64,000 nucleotides of DNA from Oscillospiraceae bacterium (GTDB taxonomy: Bacteria > Bacillota > Clostridia > Oscillospirales > Oscillospiraceae). Position numbers and translations under genes: made by a program. Positions 9,494-18,268 of the stretch are shown here, piece by piece (the stretch's first letter is position 1; each line of letters starts with the position of its first letter). The notes below the pieces were generated by a model. It did not search any database, had not been told where the DNA came from, and saw only the letters and a list, made by a program, of their open reading frames with translations. The stretch spans positions 16,949 through 80,948 of the forward strand of contig SVLR01000001.1 in assembly GCA_015067785.1 (NCBI GenBank). Direction: 5' to 3'.

Positions 9494-11830
9494 TCAATCT
9501 CTTGCTTCCAGATCTGCAAAGGTCAGCTTAATCGTTGATCCGGTTTTTATTTTTGCTCCTTTTGTCTCCGACTGTGCAGTCACCACCACATTTGGCTCTA
9601 AGCTCATATTGCCGGAAATCAAGATATATAGCCCCGCTTTTCCTGCGGCTTCCTGCGCTTGACTTCGGTTCATCCCCATAAAGTCGGGCACTTCTGTATA
9701 GGTAGTTTGCCCTTTATCCCCAAAATAAAGGAGAAGTTGACTGTCCCCCGGCACGTTCTGTCCTGCAGCAGGAATCTGTCCGGTAACCTTTTCTTCCTCT
9801 CCCTGCATAACGGCAGTCAACCCCTGACTTTTCAGCAGCTTATTTACCTCTTTTGCTGTCAGTCCCGTGTAATCTGCCACAGCAACCAGCTTACCTGCCG
9901 CATCATTTTCCGTATAGCTGTGTGCTACCCCAAGATAGGGCAAAATATCCGCCATCACAGCACCGACCGTAGGTGCAGCCATTACACCGCCTGAAATATA
10001 GATTCCTGTAGAGCGGGAAGGTGTGTCAAGAGCCACAAGTACAATATACTGCGGATCGTCCATCGGTGCAACCCCTACGAAGGAAACAATTTTATCCTGC
10101 ACCCGCTGACCGTTCTCGTCAAACACATCGATCTTTTCACTGGTGCCGGTTTTACCTCCGATGGCAAAGCCTGCTACCTGCGCATTTTTTGCCGTTCCTT
10201 CTGTTACTACAGACTGTAGAAGCGAACGCATTTTTATGGAAGTTTCCTCTTTGATCACCTGACGCACTACAGTAGGCTCCTGCCGTAGCACAGTGTTTCC
10301 GTCTGCGTCCTGCACCTCAGAAACAATATACGGCTCTAAAAGCTTTCCCCCGTTGACTACCGCCGCAATTGCCCGAACCAGCTGCAGTGGCGTCAGCTTA
10401 AAGGTCTGCCCAAAAGCTGCAGATGTAAGCGAAGCAGTCCCCCATTTATCGGTGTTAACAATGATATTCTTATCAAAAAATACACCCTTGCTTTCGCCGT
10501 TCAAGTCGAAGCCTGTCTTTTCCAATATACCGAAATTGCGTATGTATTCATAAAAGCGTTCCCCACCCAGCTTCAGACCAATATGGGCAAAAGCAAGGTT
10601 GCAGGAATTTTGCAGAGCCTGGGGCGTTTTTTGAGAGCCATGTCCGGTACTGCGCCAGCAATGGAGCAGCTGGGCTCTGCCCGGTATCTGTTCTGCGCCA
10701 CTGCAATAAAAACCGGTTTCTAAATCCACGGCGCCACAATCAAGTGCTGCCGCCAAGGTCAAAACCTTAAAAGTAGATCCCGGCTCATAACCGTCGGAAA
10801 TACAGCGATTTCTCCACTGTTTCAGCTGTGCTTCCGTAAGTGCCGCATCGTATGCTTTTTTGCCATTTTCGTAAGCTTCACTGCCCATGGGACTATCCTC
10901 ATAGGTCTGACGCAATATCTCCAGGGATGCTTTTACTTTCTCATTGGCGATTTCCTGATATTGATTGGGGTCATAGCTCCCCAAGGTGGCCATTGCCAGT
11001 ATTTCTCCTGTATTTACATCCATCACCATACCGAATGCACCGTTTTGTACATCGTACCGATTGATGGCATCCTCCATTTGCTTTTCCAGTATGGTTTGAA
11101 TAGTTGCATCCAAGGTGAGTATCACATTGCAGCCCTTTTGAGAAGCTACAAACTTTTCATAGGAAAAGGGCATATCCATTTCGTTGTTGCCCTTTGTGGT
11201 AATAACCTTACTGCTGCCACCCTCCAAAAAACCATTATAGGCTGCTTCGATTCCCTCGGAGCCCTGCCCGGAATTATTGGTAAATCCCAAAACCTGCGCC
11301 GCAAGTGTTCCCTGGGGATAATACCGCTTGGCGCTTGGTTCCAAATGAATGCCGGAAATACTATTTTCATTGATAAATAAGCGGATCTTTGCTGCCGTTT
11401 CTTCGTCGATTTGAGCGCCGATCTGCTTATACCGCTTTTTCGTATCCTTCCCCTGCTCAATGATCCACTGGGGATCCTTTTCCAGTATTTCGCCAAGAAC
11501 ACGGGCGATCTCCTCTAAATTCGCTTTGGATTGCTTTAGCTCATGGGGGTCAAGATATATGTTTTCCACCCCCACCGACGTGGCAAGGATATTCATGTTA
11601 CGATCTAAAATCAAGCCCCTATCCGCCATTATCCGGGTTGTGCGGGTCTGGTTTCTAAGCGCAAGATCAGAATAGTATTCGTAATTTACGATCATCAGGT
11701 TATATAGCTGCAGTGTAGCAGGGATGAAAGCCAAGAGCCCAAAAACTGCCGCAATAAGCAAGATTCGGCGGTGCTGCCCGCTATCTGCACGAATCCGATC
11801 GTATTTTTTCTTTTCCCTTCTTTTCTTCAT
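9494..11830 (-). CDS. class B penicillin-binding protein (FtsI/SpoVD-like) with C-terminal PASTA domains
   Basis: YEPGSTFKVLTLAAAL (SxxK), SCNLAF (SxN), GGKTGTSEK (KTG); two C-terminal PASTA-like repeats. Confidence 0.95.
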   Translation of the reverse strand: MKKRREKKKYDRIRADSGQHRRILLIAAVFGLLAFIPATLQLYNLMIVNYEYYSDLALRNQTRTTRIMADRGLILDRNMNILATSVGVENIYLDPHELKQSKANLEEIARVLGEILEKDPQWIIEQGKDTKKRYKQIGAQIDEETAAKIRLFINENSISGIHLEPSAKRYYPQGTLAAQVLGFTNNSGQGSEGIEAAYNGFLEGGSSKVITTKGNNEMDMPFSYEKFVASQKGCNVILTLDATIQTILEKQMEDAINRYDVQNGAFGMVMDVNTGEILAMATLGSYDPNQYQEIANEKVKASLEILRQTYEDSPMGSEAYENGKKAYDAALTEAQLKQWRNRCISDGYEPGSTFKVLTLAAALDCGAVDLETGFYCSGAEQIPGRAQLLHCWRSTGHGSQKTPQALQNSCNLAFAHIGLKLGGERFYEYIRNFGILEKTGFDLNGESKGVFFDKNIIVNTDKWGTASLTSAAFGQTFKLTPLQLVRAIAAVVNGGKLLEPYIVSEVQDADGNTVLRQEPTVVRQVIKEETSIKMRSLLQSVVTEGTAKNAQVAGFAIGGKTGTSEKIDVFDENGQRVQDKIVSFVGVAPMDDPQYIVLVALDTPSRSTGIYISGGVMAAPTVGAVMADILPYLGVAHSYTENDAAGKLVAVADYTGLTAKEVNKLLKSQGLTAVMQGEEEKVTGQIPAAGQNVPGDSQLLLYFGDKGQTTYTEVPDFMGMNRSQAQEAAGKAGLYILISGNMSLEPNVVVTAQSETKGAKIKTGSTIKLTFADLEARD

Positions 11831-11918
11831 AATACCCCGACCTTTCGATTATGATGGGCAGCAAAGGAAAACCTCGCTGCCCATTCATACTACTTTATCC
11901 TATTGGTCGGGGCAGTCT

Positions 11919-12410
11919 TTATGCAAAAAGTCCTGCTAAAAATGTTCCGATCTGCTCCCAAAGGGTAGGCGTCGCTATCGGCTCCTCAGGAACATACATG
12001 GTGATCCCGGTCTCAGGTGCATCCAGCTTTGGGATCATACCAAGCGCCAATGCCAGTCGACGAACCTCGTTCAGATCGCAAACCTCGCTAAACTCTGCCC
12101 GAAGGGCAGTGTTGCTCTCCGTCAGCGTATCCACATACTGCGCCATTTGGACATTTCTCTCCTGAGCCGCCTGCAAACGGACCATACCGATGACCATAAA
12201 GATGATCATACAAACTGCCACTGCCATACCGATCAATGCAACAGGATCTACTGTCAGCACACGGCTCTTCTTCCGCTTTACCTTGGGAAGCTGCGCCACT
12301 TTCTTGGGCGCAGACGCAATCTTGCGGGCAGCACTTCCCTCCGTGCTGAAATCTATATATCTGATATCGATCTGATTTGCCACGAGATTCGTCTCCTTCC
12401 TGATAATCAA
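11919..12410 (-). CDS. ftsL: FtsL-like septum formation initiator
   Basis: Basic N-terminus, one TM (VALIGMAVAVCMIIFMVIGMVRLQAAQ), coiled coil; between rsmH and PBP. Confidence 0.75.
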   Translation of the reverse strand: MIIRKETNLVANQIDIRYIDFSTEGSAARKIASAPKKVAQLPKVKRKKSRVLTVDPVALIGMAVAVCMIIFMVIGMVRLQAAQERNVQMAQYVDTLTESNTALRAEFSEVCDLNEVRRLALALGMIPKLDAPETGITMYVPEEPIATPTLWEQIGTFLAGLFA

Positions 12411-13342
12411 AGCTTTTCACAGATCCGTAGCTTTGCGCTCCGGGATCTGGGATTTACCTCCAGTTCCTCCGGAGAAGCCACAATTGGTTTCTTTGTAATT
12501 AGTTTTACCTTCGGTTTATTGCCGCATACACAAATTGGGAAATTAGGAGGGCATGTACAACCCTTTGCTGCCTCCACCATTGCATTTTTAACAATGCGGT
12601 CTTCCAAGGAATGGAATGTGATGATCACCAATCTTCCGCCCTTATTCAGTAGCGGGATGGCGGAGCGCATTACTTTTTCCACCGAGCCGAGCTCATCGTT
12701 GACCGCAATGCGGATCGCCTGAAAGCTGCGTTTTGCCGGATGCTGTTTTTCCCTCAGCGCTGCAGGAGGCATCGCGCTACGGATCACATCCACCAGTTCA
12801 AGAGTCGTTTTAATCGGCGCGTTTTCTCTTCGTCGGCAGATCGCCGATGCGATCTGCGGTGCATAACGCTCCTCGCCATAGTCATATAGGATGCGCTTCA
12901 ATTCTTCCTGAGGCCATGTGTTTACTACCTCGTAGGCAGACAGGCTATCCTCGCCGTTCATCCGCATATCCAGTGGCGCATCTGCCATATAGGAAAAGCC
13001 ACGGGCACCGTCATCCAACTGCGGAGAGGATACGCCAAGATCCAAAAGAATACCATCCACTCCGGTAATGCCCAGCTTTTCCAGCTCCTCCGCCATTTCA
13101 CAGAAATTGGCGTGAACCAGCTTTACATTCTGCCGAAAGGGAGCAAGTCTCTCCCCAGCCGCCCGGAGCGCCACGGGATCTCGGTCAATGCCCACAAGAA
13201 GTCCGGTATCCAATCGGCGGACGATCTGTCCGGAATGTCCGGCGCCGCCCAAGGTGCCATCTACATAAACACCGTCCGGCTTAATATTCAGTCCGTTGAT
13301 GCATTCCTGCAGCAGCACGGAAATATGATAAAAGTCACTCAT
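12407..13342 (-). CDS. rsmH: 16S rRNA (cytosine(1402)-N(4))-methyltransferase
   Basis: HISVLLQECINGLNIKPDGVYVDGTLGGAGHS; FHSLEDRIVKNAM. Confidence 0.97.
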   Translation of the reverse strand: MSDFYHISVLLQECINGLNIKPDGVYVDGTLGGAGHSGQIVRRLDTGLLVGIDRDPVALRAAGERLAPFRQNVKLVHANFCEMAEELEKLGITGVDGILLDLGVSSPQLDDGARGFSYMADAPLDMRMNGEDSLSAYEVVNTWPQEELKRILYDYGEERYAPQIASAICRRRENAPIKTTLELVDVIRSAMPPAALREKQHPAKRSFQAIRIAVNDELGSVEKVMRSAIPLLNKGGRLVIITFHSLEDRIVKNAMVEAAKGCTCPPNFPICVCGNKPKVKLITKKPIVASPEELEVNPRSRSAKLRICEKL

Positions 13343-13767
13343 AAGCCAATGGCCTCCAAAGAAGCCAGTAGCTTCTCAGGTGTAAGGTTTTCCTCTTCAA
13401 AGGCAGCGAAGGCCTCTGCATCCCAGATCTCCGCCTGACCGGCTCGACCCACGATCATTACATCTTTCCCGATCCCTGCATAGGTAAGCAGCTTCTGCGT
13501 CAGCGTGAAGCGGAACTGCTTGTCCGGAATACATTCCACCGCAAAGTTAAAAAGCAGGCTGGTGGCACCAGCACGCTGGGAGATAGACAGCGAATTATAA
13601 TTCTGAGACAGAGCCTGCCAATCCTTAGCAGAATAAATCGTCAGGCAGCTACGACCGCAATTGATACCCACAGTAACGAAAAAGGCTTCTCCCAATTCCG
13701 CACGAAGCTTGGCCGGAACGAACAATCGGTTCTTGTCGTCCAGTTTTGCCGGGTATGTTCCGATCAA
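13339..13767 (-). CDS. mraZ: division/cell wall cluster transcriptional repressor MraZ
   Basis: IGTYPAKLDDKNRLFVPAKLRAELGE; a TTG start at 13767 has AGGAGG at good spacing, whereas the GTG at 13776 abuts the SD. Confidence 0.93.
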   Translation of the reverse strand: MIGTYPAKLDDKNRLFVPAKLRAELGEAFFVTVGINCGRSCLTIYSAKDWQALSQNYNSLSISQRAGATSLLFNFAVECIPDKQFRFTLTQKLLTYAGIGKDVMIVGRAGQAEIWDAEAFAAFEEENLTPEKLLASLEAIGL

Positions 13768-13780
13768 TTTGGCCACCTCC

Positions 13781-13822
13781 TACTCCATTTTGCTCCACTT
13801 AACTACCATTTCGCTCCCTTTA
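13781..13822 (-). promoter_or_regulatory. candidate MraZ operator: four 10-bp-phased G(T/A)GGAG-like direct repeats
   Basis: Minus strand reads AGGGAGCGAA-ATGGTAGTTA-AGTGGAGCAA-AATGGAGTAG between the promoter and the SD of mraZ. Confidence 0.6.
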
Positions 13823-13827
13823 ACGAC

Positions 13828-13856
13828 AGTATAACGGATGATTATCAAAAAATCAA
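13828..13856 (-). promoter_or_regulatory. dcw cluster promoter (TTGATT-N17-TATACT)
   Basis: -35 at 13851-13856 and -10 at 13828-13833 (reverse strand), 17-bp spacer, upstream of the MraZ-like repeats. Confidence 0.6.
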
Positions 13857-13962
13857 TCATTTTCTTCAGTTTTTTTCAAAAAAAGTGGAGAAAATACCGG
13901 TTTTTTGCCATTTTCGAACGGTTGTTCTATATAAAATGTCCGGTATTTCTCCTTTTTTGTAT

Positions 13963-16290
13963 TTAGCTGCGGAAGGAAAGGCTTCCGTCTGCCCATCTCC
14001 CCCATATTTTGGCAGGTTTTTTTCCGCACCGTAGCAGATAGGACGCCAAAGGCCCCTCTACCCTCTCCTGCACCAACCGGCGCATTTGCCTGGCACCGTC
14101 ACGGTTCTTTCTCTCTTGGCAAAGCACCGCTGCCAGCTCCTCCGGAAGGGTAAGCTGGATGCCGTTTTCCGCGGCGCGGGCAGTTAATTGCCGTAAACAT
14201 TTTTCCGTGATCTGCACCATTACATCTTCTCCCAGCGGTTCAAAACAGACGATCTTATCCAGTCGTCCCAAAAATTCCGGTGTAAAGTGCTGCCGCAGTG
14301 CAGCCTGCGTCTGTTTGTCCTTTCCTGCCGGTTGAAAGCCAAGGCCATCACTTTTCTGCTCACCGCCCAAATTGGAAGTCATCACAACGATGGTATTTTT
14401 GAAGCTGACACGCCGTCCGGTAGAGTCTGTAAGCTCACCCTCCTCCATAATCTGCAGTAAGATCCCCGATACATCCGGGTGGGCTTTTTCCAGCTCGTCC
14501 AAAAGCACCAAGCAGTACGGTCTGCGGCGAACCGCCTCCGTCAGCTTTCCACCTTCCTCATAGCCCACATAGCCGGGAGGTGCACCGATCAACCGGGCAA
14601 CAGATTGTTTTTCCATATACTCGCTCATATCCAAGCGAATAAAGGCCTCCTTGCTCCCATATAATTCCTTGGCAAGGATTCTGCAAAGCTCTGTTTTGCC
14701 AACACCCGTCGGACCGCAAAACAGCATACTTGCCACCGGTCGGCTGCCGTCCCTGAGACCGGAAAGCCCCCGGCGCACTGTCTCCGCTACTTGCATAACT
14801 GCCCGTTCCTGCCCCATTACACTGGCAGATAAAATGGTTTCCAAATTCAGCAATCTTTCCTTTTCATCTGCCGTCAGCCGCCCAACCGGAATCCCGGTCC
14901 GCGCAGATACTGCCCAAGCCACATCCCCGGCGGTAACAGCTCTGGGACGGTGTGCTTCAGCAGGCTTTGCGGCAAGGCGCTGCATTTTGTCCCGTAGCTG
15001 TGCTGCCTTCTCATAGCGGCTATCCCGCACTGCCTCATATAGCTCCTGCTCCAATTCCCGGCGGCGAATACCGTTCTTACCGCTGCGCAGCTCCTCCATA
15101 CGGGCATAAGCCGCACCCTCATCCAAAAGATCGATCGCCTTATCCGGGAGATAAAGATCCGGCAAATACCGCTGAGACAGGCGTACCGCCTCCAGGAGCG
15201 CTTCCTCCGTCACCTTTAAGCCGTGATGCTGCTCGAGACCCGGCTTCAGTGCCCGCAGAATGGACATGGTAGCTTCCTCTGAAGGCTCCTCCACCAAAAC
15301 CGGACGAAATCTTCGCTCCAATGCCGGATCCTTTTCGATAAATTTGCGATACTCCTCCCGGGTGGTCGCACCTAACATTTGCAGCTCCCCCCGGCCAAGG
15401 GCAGGCTTTAAGATATTTGCTGCATCGATTGCGCCCTCTGCCGCGCCTGCGCCTACGATGGTGTGCATCTCATCCACGAAAAGGATCACATCGCCGCTAC
15501 GGCGAATCTCCGCCAGTACATCCCGGAGCCGTTCCTCAAACTCACCCCGGTATTTCGTACCGGCAACCAAATTTGCCATATTCAGGCTGATAAGCCGCTT
15601 GTTCTTCAGCTGGGGCGGCACATTGCCCGCCGCCATCCGTTGGGCAAGTCCCTCTGCGATGGCAGTTTTGCCCACGCCCGGCTCGCCGATCAGCGCTGGG
15701 TTATTCTTATTCTTTCGGCTGAGGATCCCCACCACCATATCCAGCTCCTGCTCTCTGCCGATTACCGGGTCCATATTCGCTACCTTTGTAATGAGATCTT
15801 CGCTAAATTGTTCCAGTAGCTTCGTTGTAACCGCCTCCTTTTTTCGTTTCACACTTGATTCTCTTTCCAGATATAGGCTGTCCACCGCTCTGGAAAACAA
15901 ACACTCTCTGTCCACACCGCTGAGTATCAGCAGTACGCTTGCCTCAGAGCGTCCCTCGCGCAGAACGGACAGGAAGATATGGGTTTCTCCCACCTGCCGC
16001 TGTCCAAGTCGTTTTGCCTCCTCGGCAGCGCTGCGCAGTACCTTTCTTGCTTGCAGGGAAAAGCCTTGAGGTAGCGGCAGTCCCGGTGTACCCCTGCCGT
16101 ATAAAACCACCGCTATACACCAAAGAGTCTCTTCTTCCACACCTGCGCCCCGGAGTAGCCTTCCGGCAAACCCCTCCGACTGCGCCAGCGCCAGCAGTAA
16201 ATGGGCACTTCCCACATAGCTATGTCCCAGTCCTCTGGCTTTTTCTGCCGCGATTTGCAGAATTTTCTGGGCATCTGCGCCGTACTGCAT
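13963..16290 (-). CDS. clpC: ClpC-type AAA+ ATPase (Clp_N, two AAA modules, UVR motif)
   Basis: GEPGVGKTAIAEGLAQR and FCGPTGVGKTELCRILAKELYGS Walker A motifs; UVR-like YEKAAQLRDKMQRL. Confidence 0.92.
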   Translation of the reverse strand: MQYGADAQKILQIAAEKARGLGHSYVGSAHLLLALAQSEGFAGRLLRGAGVEEETLWCIAVVLYGRGTPGLPLPQGFSLQARKVLRSAAEEAKRLGQRQVGETHIFLSVLREGRSEASVLLILSGVDRECLFSRAVDSLYLERESSVKRKKEAVTTKLLEQFSEDLITKVANMDPVIGREQELDMVVGILSRKNKNNPALIGEPGVGKTAIAEGLAQRMAAGNVPPQLKNKRLISLNMANLVAGTKYRGEFEERLRDVLAEIRRSGDVILFVDEMHTIVGAGAAEGAIDAANILKPALGRGELQMLGATTREEYRKFIEKDPALERRFRPVLVEEPSEEATMSILRALKPGLEQHHGLKVTEEALLEAVRLSQRYLPDLYLPDKAIDLLDEGAAYARMEELRSGKNGIRRRELEQELYEAVRDSRYEKAAQLRDKMQRLAAKPAEAHRPRAVTAGDVAWAVSARTGIPVGRLTADEKERLLNLETILSASVMGQERAVMQVAETVRRGLSGLRDGSRPVASMLFCGPTGVGKTELCRILAKELYGSKEAFIRLDMSEYMEKQSVARLIGAPPGYVGYEEGGKLTEAVRRRPYCLVLLDELEKAHPDVSGILLQIMEEGELTDSTGRRVSFKNTIVVMTSNLGGEQKSDGLGFQPAGKDKQTQAALRQHFTPEFLGRLDKIVCFEPLGEDVMVQITEKCLRQLTARAAENGIQLTLPEELAAVLCQERKNRDGARQMRRLVQERVEGPLASYLLRCGKKPAKIWGRWADGSLSFRS

Positions 16291-16363
16291 CTTTCCGCCC
16301 CCTCTTTTTCCGGGAAATTTTTCCCAAATGGGCGAAAAAATATTCATATCCATAAAAAAGCGG

Positions 16364-16391
16364 TTGCATTTTGAAAAATCCGTGTTAGAAT
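16364..16391 (+). promoter_or_regulatory. promoter of ferredoxin gene (TTGCAT-N16-TAGAAT)
   Basis: Sigma70-like hexamers; followed at the predicted +1 by the TTGCGTTT-N5-AAACGCAA hairpin (16396-16416). Confidence 0.55.
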
Positions 16392-16445
16392 AGTCTTGCG
16401 TTTCCTAAAAACGCAACACAACACATAGAAACTGGAGGGAATACT

Positions 16446-16616
16446 ATGGCTTACAAAATTACTGACGCTTGCGTTAGCTGTGGCTCTTGCGCTGACAACT
16501 GCCCCGTAGAGGCTATTTCTGAGGGCGAAGACAAGTACGTAATCAACCCTGACATCTGTGTCGATTGCGGTACTTGCGCAGAAAACTGCCCCGTAGAAGC
16601 AATCGAGGAAGGCTGA
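16446..16616 (+). CDS. 2[4Fe-4S] ferredoxin (56 aa)
   Basis: Translation MAYKITDACVSCGSCADNCPVEAISEGEDKYVINPDICVDCGTCAENCPVEAIEEG; two CxxCxxCxxxCP motifs; below the length cutoff of the ORF list. Confidence 0.97.
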   Translation: MAYKITDACVSCGSCADNCPVEAISEGEDKYVINPDICVDCGTCAENCPVEAIEEG

Positions 16617-16689
16617 TTCTCCGACTTTGCATTCAGCCTGTGCTGCCGATTATGGTGCACAGGCTGATTTTTCTCTTTATGGAGGTCCT

Positions 16690-17379
16690 ATGGAACATCT
16701 GCATAACGGCTATACATTGGAATTCTCCCCGGATGCGTTCCCTTTAAGTACCGATTCTGTTGCCCTTGCTCATTTTGTGAAGCTACCGAAAAATGCCCGG
16801 GTATTGGATCTGGGTTCGGGCTGCGGCACATTGGGTCTGTATCTTTGCGCGCTGGACGAAAATTGCACCGTCTGCGGCCTGGAGCTGACAGAAAGCGCCC
16901 ATAAGATGGCGCTGCACAATGCATCTGTTAACAACATCTCCCACCGTCTTAATAGTGTATGCGGTGATATGCGAAACATTCCTGATTTTTTCCCATCCGG
17001 AAGTTTTTCTTGCTGCGTTTCCAATCCGCCCTATTTTTCTTCCGGTCCGCAAAGTCAAAAATTGCCGCTAGCCCGTCGGGAGGACTGCTGTTCCCTTCCC
17101 GAACTGTTTGCTGCCGCAAGCTGGGCACTGCAATACGGCGGTGACTTCTTCATCGTCCACCGACCCGAAAGACTTGCAGAACTTTGCGCCTGTGGCGCGC
17201 AGCATAAGTTAGAAGCAAAAAAGCTGCTTCTTTTGCGCCATAAAGCAGACGGCCCGGTTTCCCTGATTTTGATGCAATTCCGCAAAGGCGGCAAGCCCGG
17301 TCTTATTTGGCAGGAAGAATCCCTCTCCCACCAAGACGGCACACCGACTGCCTATTACCGCAGTCTCTATCATATTTAG
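16690..17379 (+). CDS. tRNA1(Val) (adenine(37)-N6)-methyltransferase-like
   Basis: LDLGSGCGTLGLYL and CVSNPPYFSSG (NPPY) motifs; GGAGG before ATG at 16690; adjacent to rsmI. Confidence 0.85.
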   Translation: MEHLHNGYTLEFSPDAFPLSTDSVALAHFVKLPKNARVLDLGSGCGTLGLYLCALDENCTVCGLELTESAHKMALHNASVNNISHRLNSVCGDMRNIPDFFPSGSFSCCVSNPPYFSSGPQSQKLPLARREDCCSLPELFAAASWALQYGGDFFIVHRPERLAELCACGAQHKLEAKKLLLLRHKADGPVSLILMQFRKGGKPGLIWQEESLSHQDGTPTAYYRSLYHI

Positions 17380-17389
17380 GAGGTACTAT

Positions 17390-18220
17390 ATGGCAGGCAT
17401 GTTATATCTTGTCCCCACCCCTATCGGCAATTTGGGTGACATCTCCATCCGCTGCCGGGAGACCTTGGAAGCGGCAGATTTCATTGCCGCAGAGGACACC
17501 CGGGTCAGCATCAAATTACTTAACCACTTGGGTATCAAAAAAAGCCTCGTCAGCTACTTTGAGCATAACAAGGCACAAAAAGGCAATATAATCGTAGAGC
17601 GGATCTTGGCAGGCGAAACCTGTGCGCTGGTATCCGATGCCGGCTCCCCCGCCATCTCCGATCCCGGTGAGGATCTGGTGCGGCAATGCGCGGAGGCAGG
17701 CATTACGGTCTGCGCTATTCCCGGTCCCTGCGCAGTCATCACGGCGCTGAGCATCTCCGGACAAAGCACTGGCAGATTCTGCTTTGAAGGCTTCCTGTCT
17801 ACGGCGAAGAAAAGCCGCCGGGAACACTTGGATTCCCTAAAGGATGAAAAGCGGACAATGATTTTTTATGAAGCCCCCCATAAGCTTCTGGCAACCTTAG
17901 AGAGTATGGCAGAGGTATTTGGAGGAGATCGCCCCATCAGCCTTTGCCGGGAACTGACAAAGCTCCACGAGGAGGTTGTGCGTACCACCTTAGCAGACGC
18001 AATCCAAAAGTATACGGAACAGCCGCCCAAAGGCGAATTTGTTCTTGTAGTCGCCGGCGCGCCGGAAAAGGAAGCAGAAACCATCACCGAGGCTGTAATC
18101 ATCGCACGGTTACAGGAACTGATTGATAGCGGTCTTTCCAAAAAGGACGCCATCAAGCAGACCTCCACCGAACTCTCCCTCCCCAAAAACGAGGTTTATG
18201 ACATATCGCTGAAATTATAA
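17390..18220 (+). CDS. rsmI: 16S rRNA (cytidine(1402)-2'-O)-methyltransferase
   Basis: LYLVPTPIGNLGDISIRCRETLEAADFIAAEDTRVS. Confidence 0.97.
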   Translation: MAGMLYLVPTPIGNLGDISIRCRETLEAADFIAAEDTRVSIKLLNHLGIKKSLVSYFEHNKAQKGNIIVERILAGETCALVSDAGSPAISDPGEDLVRQCAEAGITVCAIPGPCAVITALSISGQSTGRFCFEGFLSTAKKSRREHLDSLKDEKRTMIFYEAPHKLLATLESMAEVFGGDRPISLCRELTKLHEEVVRTTLADAIQKYTEQPPKGEFVLVVAGAPEKEAETITEAVIIARLQELIDSGLSKKDAIKQTSTELSLPKNEVYDISLKL

Positions 18221-18227
18221 AGGGATA

Positions 18228-18259
18228 AACCCCAGAGAGCGCAATGCTCTCTGGGGTTA
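18228..18259. terminator. bidirectional hairpin terminator between convergent rsmI and the pilin-hydrolase gene
   Basis: aaccccagagagcgcaatgctctctggggtt, 12-bp stem. Confidence 0.75.
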
Positions 18260-18268
18260 CTGTGTCTA

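Noticed and set aside
13963-16290. Stress operon (ctsR-mcsA-mcsB-clpC)
   Set aside because: Only the clpC-type ATPase is present; no ctsR/mcsAB neighbours, so no operon claim is made.
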